43,107 bases of DNA. Origin: Deltaproteobacteria bacterium (GTDB lineage: Bacteria; Myxococcota_A; UBA9160; UBA6930). Within the stretch, counting starts at the first letter, position 1. Each line of letters begins with the position of its first letter. The stretch lies in NCBI GenBank assembly GCA_029261815.1, contig JAJDAQ010000013.1:1-43107 (forward strand), read 5' to 3'. The notes under the pieces are model-generated. The model was not told where the DNA came from and did no database searches. It was given only the letters and a program-made list of their open reading frames with translations. Below, one piece after another: positions 15,786 to 23,976 of the stretch. The position numbers were made by a program, and so were the translations under genes.

Positions 15786-16763
15786 TCAGCCCTCCTGCGG
15801 CCAGTAGACGCGGGCCGCGGTGTCGTGAAAGAGGAGCGCCTTCTCGCCGGCCGTGAAGTCCGCCGCAATGCGCTTGAACGCGTTCCAGAGCGTGTGGTAC
15901 GAGCACGAAACCCGATCCACCGGAAAGTTGCTTTCGAACATGCAGCGAGACGGACCGAAGGCATCGATGGTGGTCAACGGGTAGCGGCGCGTCGCCTCGG
16001 CGAGTGCGGCCGACGTCGGCGGTGTCTCCCAGTTCTCGAAGCCGAAGCCGTTGCGCCGCATGTGCAGGCCGCCGAGCTTGACGACGACGTTGGGAAGTTC
16101 GGCCAGCGCGGTAATCTCGCGCCGCCAGTCATCGAAGACTTCGTCTGCGCGGCCGGCGTACGGACCCACGCCCAGCGGCCCGCCGTAGTGGTTGAGAACG
16201 ATCGTCACGTCAGGACACGCGTGCGCCAGCACCGCCACATCCGGAATCTGCGGGTGGTAGCACCAGGCCTCGAAGACCCCGTCGACGCGAGCCAGTTCCC
16301 GCACCGCGGCATGCGTCGTCGGCTCGCGGAGCAGGCCTTGCGGCGGTGCCGTATGGGACTTGGGAACATCGGCGGCGGCGTCCCATGCCGCCGCATGCCG
16401 AATGCCACGGAAGCGCGAACTCGCCTCACAGTGTGCGTCAAGAACGCGCGCGACTTCGGCACCCAGCGTGACGTCCGCGTGACTGACGATGGCCGCACAG
16501 ACCTGGGTCTCGTGGCCAATACATGCATTCGCGACCGCGTGCATGGTCTCGGTCTCGCCGACGGGCCGCAGCTCCTCGGGCCCCTGCTCGCGATAGTGCG
16601 AGACGCAGTCCACGAACACGGTACTCGCGATCCGATGGCCCGTCGCGGTATCCGCCAGCAACTCGTCGAGCCAATACGTACCGGAGTGGTGCCAGAGATG
16701 GTGGTGGGCGTCGCAGATCGGGAGGTCGGGCTCGAGCGTGGGCTCGATCGGTGTCGAGGTCAT
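15786..16763 (-). CDS. Amidohydrolase-2 family TIM-barrel hydrolase
   Basis: This 325-residue protein starts at ATG 16763 with TAGGAAA ahead of it. The N-terminal 'CDAHHHLWHHSG' (17-28) is the HxH metal motif of the PF04909 group. Further conserved parts are 'RFRGIRHAAAWDA' (barrel strand Arg/His), 'VLNHYGGPLG' and the late 'FESNFPVDR' Asp. The family includes lactonases (2-pyrone-4,6-dicarboxylate, sugar lactones) and decarboxylases. Hydrolysis of a lactone is the likeliest reaction, but the substrate is unknown. It is seven bases downstream of an SDR and directly upstream of an NTF2-like gene, forming a three-gene minus-strand operon that begins at 17643. Confidence 0.88.
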   Translation of the reverse strand: MTSTPIEPTLEPDLPICDAHHHLWHHSGTYWLDELLADTATGHRIASTVFVDCVSHYREQGPEELRPVGETETMHAVANACIGHETQVCAAIVSHADVTLGAEVARVLDAHCEASSRFRGIRHAAAWDAAADVPKSHTAPPQGLLREPTTHAAVRELARVDGVFEAWCYHPQIPDVAVLAHACPDVTIVLNHYGGPLGVGPYAGRADEVFDDWRREITALAELPNVVVKLGGLHMRRNGFGFENWETPPTSAALAEATRRYPLTTIDAFGPSRCMFESNFPVDRVSCSYHTLWNAFKRIAADFTAGEKALLFHDTAARVYWPQEG

Positions 16764-16770
16764 CGGTTTC

Positions 16771-17643
16771 CTAGAAGATCGAAAGACCAAGAATGCGACG
16801 ATAGGCCGCGTCGCACGCTTCGTCCGTCAGCTTGGCGCCGAGTAGCAGGTACTCCTCGTCCGTCACCAAATCGCGCCCCGCGATCATCGCGTGGGCATCG
16901 TCGCCGACCACCCACCGCATGCGCGGCGCATCGGTCGTGATGGCTTCATGGATGACACGGGCCACCTCGGCCGGATCGCCGGCCTGGCGCAACAACGAGG
17001 CATACATCTTCCCGTTCCGGCGCATGATGTGTTGGTACGGCGACGTCTTGTCGTAGCGGGTGGCCTCCGCCGAGTTCTCCCAGATCTGGGTCGCAAAGAC
17101 TCCGGGCTCGACAATGGCAATGCGAATCCCGAGCGCCGCAACTTCGAGCGCGAGGGCTTCGCTCGCCGCCTCGATGGCGTGCTTGCTGGCCGAATACGGC
17201 ACCTGATTCGGAACCGCCACGCGGCCCGTCACCGAGGAAACATTGACGATCGTGCCACTTCCACGTTCTCGCATCCCGGGCAGCACGGCCTGGATCGTGC
17301 GAATGCACCCGAAGTAGTTGGCCTCGAACATCTCGCGATGCTCGGCGAGCGGAACGTCCTCGAGCGGCGCGGCCCCCGACAATCCAGCGTTGTTGACGAG
17401 CACATCGATGCCGCCGTCGCGCGAGAGAACCCCGTCGATGCAGTCAGCGACGGAGGCGTCCCCGGTCACGTCCATCTGAACGATCTCGACCGGAAGGGAC
17501 TCGTTGGCCGCCGCCTGTTCGAGCAGTGCCCCGCGTGCCGGATTTCGAAGTGCCGCCCGCACGTCGAAGCCGTTTCTAGCGAGATGCAGTGCTGTCTGGA
17601 GGCCGATCCCCGTGCTGGTACCGGTGACGAGAGCGATGGGCAT
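16771..17643 (-). CDS. Short-chain dehydrogenase/reductase (SDR)
   Basis: The 290-residue classical SDR shows TGTSTGIG at 7-14, NNAG at 84-87, 'NVSS' (catalytic Ser near 137), and Tyr150-x3-Lys154 (YSASK). 'EPGVFAT' and a long C-terminal tail follow, with 'MRWVVGDDA'. The Arg residues after beta-2 ('RAALRNPARG') favour NADP. GGAGG precedes ATG 17643. An open frame continues upstream to 18654, but it lies antisense inside the DUF3604 gene and is not coding. It is the first gene of the operon with amidohydrolase and NTF2-like protein. Confidence 0.93.
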   Translation of the reverse strand: MPIALVTGTSTGIGLQTALHLARNGFDVRAALRNPARGALLEQAAANESLPVEIVQMDVTGDASVADCIDGVLSRDGGIDVLVNNAGLSGAAPLEDVPLAEHREMFEANYFGCIRTIQAVLPGMRERGSGTIVNVSSVTGRVAVPNQVPYSASKHAIEAASEALALEVAALGIRIAIVEPGVFATQIWENSAEATRYDKTSPYQHIMRRNGKMYASLLRQAGDPAEVARVIHEAITTDAPRMRWVVGDDAHAMIAGRDLVTDEEYLLLGAKLTDEACDAAYRRILGLSIF

Positions 17644-17709
17644 GGTGAGTCCTCCGGCCCCATCATAGGCGGCCTCGGTGATAGACTCCGCTCCATCGAG
17701 GAGAGATCC
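17644..17709. promoter_or_regulatory. Short divergent promoter region
   Basis: Sixty-six bases separate the SDR operon from the DUF3604 operon. Ribosome sites flank the gap on both strands (GGAGG minus, GAGGAGAG plus). A possible plus-strand -10-like GATAGACT is near 17679. Both promoters must overlap here, so mutual interference is possible. Confidence 0.35.
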
Positions 17710-19665
17710 ATGCATTCGACTCAACGCGCACTGAAGACCATGGTCTCGCTGGTCGCCGTCGCCTTGGCGTTCGGGACCGCCAGTCTTGCCACGCCCGAAC
17801 TGGCCACCCCCGCGACCGACGCGCGAGAGCCTTGCGAAAACCACGAGCCCTTGCGTCAGCCCTTGTTCGGGGACACCCACGTCCACACCGCCTACTCCTT
17901 CGACGCCGGCGCCCAGGACACGCGAAACACCCCGCGCGACGCCTACGCCTTCGCGCAGGGTGCCGAGGTCGGCCTCCAGCCCTACGACGCCAACGGCCAG
18001 GCGATGCGCACGGCGAAGCTCCGGCGCCCGCTCGACTTCGCCATGGTCAGCGATCACGCGGAAGGTCTCGGCGAAGTCCGGATCTGTCGCGACCCCGATC
18101 ACCCGTCCTACGACGAGGACTTCTGCTTCTTCTTCCGCGGTTTCGGTCCCGTCGCCTTCAGCGCGTTTGCCGTGCGCACCATCGTGGCCAAGGACCGCAT
18201 GAAGATGTGCGGCGAGAATGACACGATCTGCCTGAAGACGGCCGAAGTGGTCTGGCGGGACATCCAGGCGGCGGCCGAAGAAGCCTACGACCGGACGTCT
18301 GCTTGCTCGTTCACGAGCTTCGTCGGATACGAATACACGGCCTCCGCAGACGGCGGCGCGAACCTGCACCGCAACGTGCTGTTCAAGAACGCCAGCGTTC
18401 CCGACTACCCGACGAGTTGGGTCGAAACGCCGTCGGCGCGCGACCTCTGGGAAACCCTCCAGCGCACCTGCGTCGACGGAAAGCCCGGGTGCGATGTCCT
18501 CACGATTCCGCACAACTCGAACCTCGGCGGGCCGACCGGGCTGATGTTCCAGTCGGGAAGTGTCCGATCGGAAAGGGACGCGGGCATGTCTGTCGATGCC
18601 GAGGAGGCGGCGCTTCGCCAGCGCTGGGAACCGCTCATCGAAATCATGCAGCACAAGGGTGACAGTGAATGTCTGCTAGGCGGGGACACCACCGACGAGG
18701 CGTGCGGCTTCGAGAAGTTGCCCTACAACAGCTTCGCCGGCGTCGGCCGCTTCCGGGGGCTGGTGCCGGCCGAAAGCCTGCTCCCGACGCGCAAGGGCAT
18801 GGTGCGCGAAGCCCTCAAGAAGGGCATCCGGCTCGAAGACGAGCTCGGAGTGAACCCGCTCAAGTACGGGATCATTGCCAGCACCGACACGCATCTTGGA
18901 ACGCCCGGATTCGTGGCCGAGGACGACTCGAAGGGTCATGGCGGCGCCGGCCTTCGCGGCGCCGGTGCCGGTCTTCCGGACGACCTCGAATTCAGCCCCG
19001 GCGGGCTGGCCGTGCTTTGGGCAGAAGAGAATTCGCGCGAATCACTGTTCTCGGCCATGCAGCGGCGGGAGGCCTACGGCACCAGCGGAACACGCCCGAT
19101 CGTGCGTTTCTTCGGCGGTTGGAACTACGCGGACGACTTGTGCAGCGACGATTCGTTCGTGGAAAAAGGCTACGAGAGCGGCGTGCCGATGGGCAGCGAC
19201 CTCCCGGCACGCGGTGACGCCGCCGCACCGCGATTCGCAGTCTGGGCGCTTCAAGATGCGGGGACTTCTGGCTCACCCGGACTGCCGCTACAACGCATCC
19301 AGGTCGTAAAGGGCTGGGTCGAGGATGGTGAGACGCGCGAGCAGGTCTTCGATGTGGCCGGCGGACCCAACGAAGCGACGGTCGACCCCAACACCTGCGA
19401 GCCGTCCGGGACCGGCGCGAAGCAACTCTGCAGCGTTTGGCAGGACCCGGGGTTCGAGTCGGATCAGCGCGCGTTCTACTACGCGCGCGTGCTCGAGAAC
19501 CCAAGCTGTCGTTGGAGCCAGCACCTGTGCGTGGCCGCTGGCGTCGACTGCAGCGACCCCGCGAGCGTGGCGCCCGGCTATGCCGCTTGTTGCTCGCCCG
19601 AACATGTCAAGACGCAGCAGGAACGCGCCTGGACGTCGCCCATCTGGTATGCACCGGCGAACTAA
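17710..19665 (+). CDS. DUF3604 family secreted protein (complete copy)
   Basis: The 651-residue product follows a GAGGAGAG site. A Sec signal peptide covers residues 1-26 ('MVSLVAVALAFGTASLA'), so it is exported. The mature protein begins with 'LFGDTHVHTAYSFDAG': Asp55, His57 and His59 give a PHP-like metal motif. 'FAMVSDHAEGLGEVRIC', 'IPHNSNLGG' and 'STDTHLGTPG' supply further Asp/His sites. Numerous Cys pairs suggest disulfides. The family is of unknown function, probably a metal-dependent periplasmic hydrolase. It is a paralogue of the truncated gene at the window start, and 'gaacgcgcctggacgtcgcc' is identical at the DNA level near both 3' ends. Its 3' end overlaps the lipoprotein gene by 17 bases. 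Confidence 0.93.
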   Translation: MHSTQRALKTMVSLVAVALAFGTASLATPELATPATDAREPCENHEPLRQPLFGDTHVHTAYSFDAGAQDTRNTPRDAYAFAQGAEVGLQPYDANGQAMRTAKLRRPLDFAMVSDHAEGLGEVRICRDPDHPSYDEDFCFFFRGFGPVAFSAFAVRTIVAKDRMKMCGENDTICLKTAEVVWRDIQAAAEEAYDRTSACSFTSFVGYEYTASADGGANLHRNVLFKNASVPDYPTSWVETPSARDLWETLQRTCVDGKPGCDVLTIPHNSNLGGPTGLMFQSGSVRSERDAGMSVDAEEAALRQRWEPLIEIMQHKGDSECLLGGDTTDEACGFEKLPYNSFAGVGRFRGLVPAESLLPTRKGMVREALKKGIRLEDELGVNPLKYGIIASTDTHLGTPGFVAEDDSKGHGGAGLRGAGAGLPDDLEFSPGGLAVLWAEENSRESLFSAMQRREAYGTSGTRPIVRFFGGWNYADDLCSDDSFVEKGYESGVPMGSDLPARGDAAAPRFAVWALQDAGTSGSPGLPLQRIQVVKGWVEDGETREQVFDVAGGPNEATVDPNTCEPSGTGAKQLCSVWQDPGFESDQRAFYYARVLENPSCRWSQHLCVAAGVDCSDPASVAPGYAACCSPEHVKTQQERAWTSPIWYAPAN

Positions 19666-20188
19666 CCTAGTCGGTCTCGTGGTCCTGGTGGCGATCTCGA
19701 CAGGCTGCTCGGCCAGCGGCACGTATCCGACTGCGGAGAGTGCGTCGGCGGGATGGACGCTGGAGCGAGAGCAAACGGCGCGGCGACTTGCGGCCAGACT
19801 CGCTTCGGAACCCGCCAACGACGGCGGAGGGGTCTCCGTGCGCCTCGCGTTCCTCCCATCGGCCGACCTCGACCTCTACGTCACCGGGCCGACGCTCGAA
19901 ACCGTGTACCACGGGAATCCGCGCGCGCGTTCCGGGGGCCAGCTACGTGCAGATCGACATTGCAAGGACGCGGGCTCCGGGACACGCGTCGAGCACATCG
20001 ACTACCCGGCCCCCGCCGCTGGGACGTTCAGGGTGGGCGTCGACTACGCCCATCGCTGCAATGCAAACGTGGAGGCCGTGCCGTTCGCCATCCTCGTGGA
20101 TGCCCCCGCGGGCCGCACGACCGAAATCGGGTTGGCAGTGCCGCATGTCTTCCAGCCCATCGTCCTCGAAATCGACGTCGCGCCCTGA
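19649..20188 (+). CDS. Predicted lipoprotein with beta-sandwich domain (DUF2135-like)
   Basis: This is a 179-residue protein starting at ATG 19649 inside the DUF3604 3' end. The N-terminal 'RTNLVGLVVLVAISTGCSASG' segment is a lipoprotein signal with acylated Cys20 (Ser at -3 is less usual than Leu). The mature part has 'LAFLPSADLDLYVTGPTLETVY', then 'SGGQLRADRHC', then 'VEHIDYPAPAAGTFRVGVDY'. This order is reminiscent of DUF2135/YfaP-like domains (a DLDL-V-P segment, a Gly-Gly-x-Leu-x-x-Asp turn, then a proline-rich strand ending V-V-D). The assignment is tentative. It probably sits at the outer membrane and may assist the exported DUF3604 protein. Confidence 0.75.
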   Translation: MHRRTNLVGLVVLVAISTGCSASGTYPTAESASAGWTLEREQTARRLAARLASEPANDGGGVSVRLAFLPSADLDLYVTGPTLETVYHGNPRARSGGQLRADRHCKDAGSGTRVEHIDYPAPAAGTFRVGVDYAHRCNANVEAVPFAILVDAPAGRTTEIGLAVPHVFQPIVLEIDVAP

Positions 20189-20211
20189 AGGCGCGCCAGA
20201 AGGAGAGCTCC

Positions 20212-20589
20212 GTGGCCACACGAATCTTTCTCGGCCTCAATGTCCTGATCTGGCTTCCCTACGGAATCTTGTGTTTCCTCGACCCGGGTCTCCTGGCGGA
20301 GAGTGCGGGCGTCACCGCCACGAGCGCCACCGGGACCACTGAGCTCCGGGCGATGTACGGCGGCCTCCAGGCCGCGATCGGCGCGTGGGCCGCGCTGGCA
20401 TTCTTTCGACCGGAACTCGTGCGCGGCACCCTGACAGCCCTCGTCGTCCTGCCGGCCGGCCTGGCTTCGACTCGGCTCGCTGGGGCGCTGATGGACGACG
20501 CCTTCACGACCTACACGGTCGGCGCGCTCACGTTCGAGATCCTGCTCGTCGCCAGCGCGGCGGCGCTGCTCCGCCGTCTGCCGCGCTAG
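20212..20589 (+). CDS. DUF4345 family small membrane protein
   Basis: The 125-residue protein starts at GTG 20212, set by the AAGGAGAG site at 20200-20207. Four hydrophobic helices and the segment 'TELRAMYGGLQAAIGAW' (43-59) match DUF4345. Function is unknown. It is third in the DUF3604-lipoprotein-DUF4345 run, 23 bases after the lipoprotein stop. Its TAG is interlocked with the P450 stop on the other strand (CTAG at 20586-20589). Confidence 0.85.
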   Translation: MATRIFLGLNVLIWLPYGILCFLDPGLLAESAGVTATSATGTTELRAMYGGLQAAIGAWAALAFFRPELVRGTLTALVVLPAGLASTRLAGALMDDAFTTYTVGALTFEILLVASAAALLRRLPR

Positions 20590-21806
20590 CCGCGTTTCGG
20601 ACCGGGCGTGAAACGCACCGGCATCGCCTCGATACCGGTAATGAAGTTGTTGGGTCGCCGCACCAGCGGCTCGCTCGATGCGAGTGCGATGTCGGGCATC
20701 CGCTCGAGCACGGACTCGAACAGGATGCGCAACTCGAGACGAGCCAGACTCGCGCCCATGCAATGGTGGACGCCGTAACCCCCAAACGCCACGTGACGAT
20801 TCGGCCAACGGCCCACATCGAACGCGTCCGGGCTCTCGAAGGCACGCTCATCGCGGTTGCCGGAGGCGTAGAGGAGAATGACCCGGTCGCCTTCGCGCAA
20901 CTTCTCGCCGTGGAGCTCGGTGTCTTGTGTCAGGGTCCGGTTCATGTTCACGATGGGGGAGACCCAGCGAATCATCTCTTCGACCGCGACCTCGATCTTC
21001 GACGGGTCCTTCCGCAGCAACTCTTTCTGTACGGGGTGGGCGATCAGCTGTTCCAGTCCTCCCACCATCACGTGGCGCGTCGTCTCATCGCCACCGATCA
21101 GGATCAGCAGGGCTTCCTGCAGGATCTCCTCGGTCTCGAGTCCCTCGCCGTCGATCGATGACTGCAGGAGCAACGAGATCAAATCGTCTCGAGGGTTCTC
21201 ACGGCGGTCTTCGACCACCTTTCGCTGATACTCCCAGTAGGCCGCGCTCTGGGACTGTTGCAGTACGCGGCGTTCGTCGTCGTCTTCGATCTCAGCCGCT
21301 TTCCCACCGCCAAGAATCAGATCGGAGAAGTCGAGCAGCCACTCCCGATCTTCGGGTTCGACGCCTAGCATGTCTCCGATCGCGACCATGGGGATCCAAC
21401 GCGCGATGTCTCGGACGAAGTCGCACTCGCCCTGCTCGATCACGCCGTCGATCAGCTCATGGGTCAGTGCGCGGAGCTTCGCCTCCTGGTCGGACACCCG
21501 CTTCGGCGTGAAGCCGCGGTTCACCAACGCGCGCCGCCGCTTGTGCAGCGGGTCGTCCAGGTTGATCATCGACGGAATCCAGCTGCCGCGCTCGGGCCGC
21601 GAACTCTTTCCCGAGCAGAAGAGGTCGGGCGTCCGCGAGATCTCCATGATGTCGTCGTAGCGGGACACGGCCCAGAGCCCGCCGTCCGCCGACTCGTCCC
21701 AATAGATGGGCGCCTCATCCCGCATCCACCGGTAGTGGTCCCAGGGGTCGAGGTAGAAATACCGGTCGAGGAGCGCGATCTCGCTCCGGACGGGATGACT
21801 GGGCAT
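20586..21806 (-). CDS. Cytochrome P450
   Basis: The 406-residue protein has the length of soluble bacterial class I P450s. The I-helix oxygen-activating motif is 'LIGGDETTRH', and the heme-binding loop is 'FGGYGVHHCMG' with thiolate Cys349. AGGAGG precedes ATG 21806; the frame extends to 21956 without family sequence. It needs a ferredoxin and reductase, neither of which is in the window. Substrates of this group are typically terpenoids, steroids or fatty acids. It is 44 bases downstream of an SDR on the same strand, consistent with hydroxylation followed by oxidation of the alcohol. Confidence 0.96.
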   Translation of the reverse strand: MPSHPVRSEIALLDRYFYLDPWDHYRWMRDEAPIYWDESADGGLWAVSRYDDIMEISRTPDLFCSGKSSRPERGSWIPSMINLDDPLHKRRRALVNRGFTPKRVSDQEAKLRALTHELIDGVIEQGECDFVRDIARWIPMVAIGDMLGVEPEDREWLLDFSDLILGGGKAAEIEDDDERRVLQQSQSAAYWEYQRKVVEDRRENPRDDLISLLLQSSIDGEGLETEEILQEALLILIGGDETTRHVMVGGLEQLIAHPVQKELLRKDPSKIEVAVEEMIRWVSPIVNMNRTLTQDTELHGEKLREGDRVILLYASGNRDERAFESPDAFDVGRWPNRHVAFGGYGVHHCMGASLARLELRILFESVLERMPDIALASSEPLVRRPNNFITGIEAMPVRFTPGPKRG

Positions 21807-21850
21807 TGGCGCCTCCTGACTGACGTTCGTCGACGAAAACCGTACCACGC

Positions 21851-22669
21851 CTAGGCGAGCACGGACCCTCCATCGAGCGTGCGCGTGGGAATTCCGAGCT
21901 CCGCGAGCAGCTCGACGCTGTAAGCGACGCGGCCTGTCGGGCAGCCCGGAACACAAAGTGCGAGCGAGGCTTCTGCCATGGCTTCGACCGGTTCCGCGTT
22001 CGCCCGGAACTCATCGGGCACGATGCCCAGGGCCTCGACCCCGGGCGTCATCACGGCCGCCAGGGGCGCCATCGAGTTGACGACGATGCCAGCGTCATGC
22101 ACTTCGCCCGCAAGCCCGGTGCTGAAGCGATCGAGCGCGGCCTTCGTCATTCCATAGAGCATCGCTCCGCCTTGCTTCGCAAAACCGTCGTAGGGGGGGC
22201 CCTTCGGGTGTTCGGCAGTCGCCGACGAGATATTCAGGATCCAGCCCGACCCGCGTTCCTTCATCTGCGGGACCACACGCTGCGCGAGATCGAAGCACGC
22301 GCGCACGTTGGCCTCGAACGCCACCGCGAAGCGCCGGTCGGTCCACTCGAGGAATGGCTTGTAGAACGAGGCCGCGGCGTTGTTCACGAGAATGTCGATT
22401 CCGCCGAGTGCGGCCGCAGCTTCGTCGACGAGTCGCGCGCGGTCGTCTGCCACCGTCATGTCGGCCTGGACCGCGGTGGCGCGTCCGCCGGCCGCCTCGA
22501 TCCGGGCCACCATCTCGGGAAGGGTTCCGGGGAGGTGGCTGTGCGGCTCGACGGTCCGCGCAGCGAGCACGACGGACGCTCCCTCGGCGGCAAAGCGTTC
22601 GGCGATCGCGGCCCCGATGCCCCGGCTGGCGCCGGTCACCACGGCGGTCTTTCCTTCGAGCTGGCCCAT
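21851..22669 (-). CDS. Short-chain dehydrogenase/reductase (SDR)
   Basis: The 272-residue SDR has TGASRGIG at 12-19, NNAA at 96-99 (variant of NNAG), Ser148 in 'NISSA' and Tyr172-x3-Lys176 (YGMTK). A loop at 40-50 ('VEPHSHLPGT') is found in a subgroup of SDRs annotated as acting on steroid- or fatty-acyl-like substrates. GGAGG lies six bases before ATG 22669. The long open frame that continues to 23914 is antisense to the acyl-CoA dehydrogenase and not coding. It is the first gene of an operon with the P450, and is divergent from the acyl-CoA dehydrogenase pair. Confidence 0.93.
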   Translation of the reverse strand: MGQLEGKTAVVTGASRGIGAAIAERFAAEGASVVLAARTVEPHSHLPGTLPEMVARIEAAGGRATAVQADMTVADDRARLVDEAAAALGGIDILVNNAAASFYKPFLEWTDRRFAVAFEANVRACFDLAQRVVPQMKERGSGWILNISSATAEHPKGPPYDGFAKQGGAMLYGMTKAALDRFSTGLAGEVHDAGIVVNSMAPLAAVMTPGVEALGIVPDEFRANAEPVEAMAEASLALCVPGCPTGRVAYSVELLAELGIPTRTLDGGSVLA

Positions 22670-22783
22670 CTCGCCTCCTCCTTGAAGCCCGGAATGGGCA
22701 GGAGGCGATTCTAGGAAAGCCCTCCGACCGTCGCTGTCGCGTCGCTCCGCCGGTGGTACGTTTCCAGACCCAAGGAGGAACCC
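22670..22783. promoter_or_regulatory. Divergent promoter region between SDR-P450 and acyl-CoA dehydrogenase operons
   Basis: This 114-base gap serves both directions, so the two catabolic units may be co-controlled. AAGGAGG precedes ATG 22784. I see no clear palindromic operator. Confidence 0.4.
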
Positions 22784-23959
22784 ATGGATCTCCAGTTCAC
22801 CCCCGAGCAAGAAGCCTTTCGACAGGAAATCCGGACGTGGCTCGCCGCGAACCTCGACCGGCCCTGGAACGAAGAAGTCCGCGACCCGAAGCACGACGCG
22901 GATTCTCTCGTCGAGGTGCGCCGCCAGTGGCAGAAGAAGCTGAACGCAGCCGGCTACCTCGCGATGGGGTGGGCGCCCGAGTGGGGTGGCCGCGGTGCGG
23001 GCGAGGTCGAAGACGCGATCCTGCAGGAAGAGTTCCACCGCGCCGACGCCCCGCAGGTTCCGAACTTCCTGGGCATCTCGCTCCTCGGTCCCGCGCTGAT
23101 CCACCACGGCACCGAGGCCCAGCGACAGCGCTTCATTCCGAAGATGCTCGAGTGTGAGGAGATCTGGTGCCAGGGATTCAGTGAGCCGGGCTCTGGCTCC
23201 GACCTTGCGTCGCTGCGAACCCGCGCCGAACCGGATGGCGACGACTTCCGCATCACGGGCCAGAAGGTGTGGACCACCTTCGGCCCCTGGTCGAACTGGA
23301 TCTTCGTGCTCGCAAGGACCGACATGGAGGACCGCTACGGCGGGATCTCCTTCTTCTTGATGCCGCTCGAACAGGAAGGCGTCGAGGTCCGTGAGCTGCG
23401 GCAGATCACGGGCGAAGCCGAGTTCGGCGAAGTCTTCTTCGATGGCGCACTCGCGAAGCGCGAGAACATCGTCGGCGAAATCGGCGAAGGCTGGAAGGTC
23501 GCGATGACGCTGCTCGGATACGAACGCGGCGGCTCCACCCTCGCCTATCCGGCCGAGTACGACGGTTATCTGCAGGGCCTTCGCGCCGGCGCCGAAGAGG
23601 CCGGCATCGCGGACCGCGCCGATGTTCGCGAGAAGATCGGCCGGCTCGTAGTCGAAAACGAAGTCCTGCGTGGGAACGGCATCCGCACGCTCGCCAACTT
23701 TGCTGCCGGAAACCCGCCGGGGCCCGAGTCTTCGTTCGAAAAGATCGGCTGGAGCGAGTACGCGCAACGCCTCACGGATGCATCGCACGACATTCTCGGA
23801 CCGCAGGCCCAACTCACGGCGCAGTCCCCGCGCGCAAGGGCCGACGTCGACTGGGCGTATCAGTACCTGTGGAGTCGTGCAGGTACGATCTACTCCGGAT
23901 CGTCCGAGATCCAACGAAACATCATCGCCAAGCGCGTCCTGCGCATGCCGACTCGTTAG
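22784..23959 (+). CDS. Acyl-CoA dehydrogenase, subunit A of a likely pair
   Basis: The 391-residue protein fits the acyl-CoA dehydrogenase family. It has the N-terminal helical domain 'FTPEQEAFRQEIRTWLA', the flavin and substrate segment 'CQGFSEPGSGSDLASL', the mid-domain 'FRITGQKVWTTF' and the C-terminal 'YSGSSEIQRNIIAKRVL', which contacts FAD across the dimer. It oxidises acyl-CoA to 2-enoyl-CoA and passes electrons to ETF. AAGGAGG precedes ATG 22784. A second, shorter acyl-CoA dehydrogenase follows after 17 bases. Paired genes like these form heterotetramers in steroid side-chain degradation (ChsE-type) and related pathways. Confidence 0.95.
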   Translation: MDLQFTPEQEAFRQEIRTWLAANLDRPWNEEVRDPKHDADSLVEVRRQWQKKLNAAGYLAMGWAPEWGGRGAGEVEDAILQEEFHRADAPQVPNFLGISLLGPALIHHGTEAQRQRFIPKMLECEEIWCQGFSEPGSGSDLASLRTRAEPDGDDFRITGQKVWTTFGPWSNWIFVLARTDMEDRYGGISFFLMPLEQEGVEVRELRQITGEAEFGEVFFDGALAKRENIVGEIGEGWKVAMTLLGYERGGSTLAYPAEYDGYLQGLRAGAEEAGIADRADVREKIGRLVVENEVLRGNGIRTLANFAAGNPPGPESSFEKIGWSEYAQRLTDASHDILGPQAQLTAQSPRARADVDWAYQYLWSRAGTIYSGSSEIQRNIIAKRVLRMPTR

Positions 23960-23976
23960 GCAGAGGGAAGACGCAC

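Noticed and set aside
15612..16940. A 442-codon plus-strand frame
   Set aside because: Antisense to the amidohydrolase, which has its HxH motif and start in place.
17644..18654. N-terminal extension of the SDR at 16771
   Set aside because: The extension lies antisense inside the DUF3604 gene and precedes the TGTSTGIG motif with no known domain. The ribosome site is at ATG 17643.
22670..23914. N-terminal extension of the SDR at 21851
   Set aside because: Antisense to acyl-CoA dehydrogenase subunit A; TGASRGIG begins near ATG 22669 with a good ribosome site.
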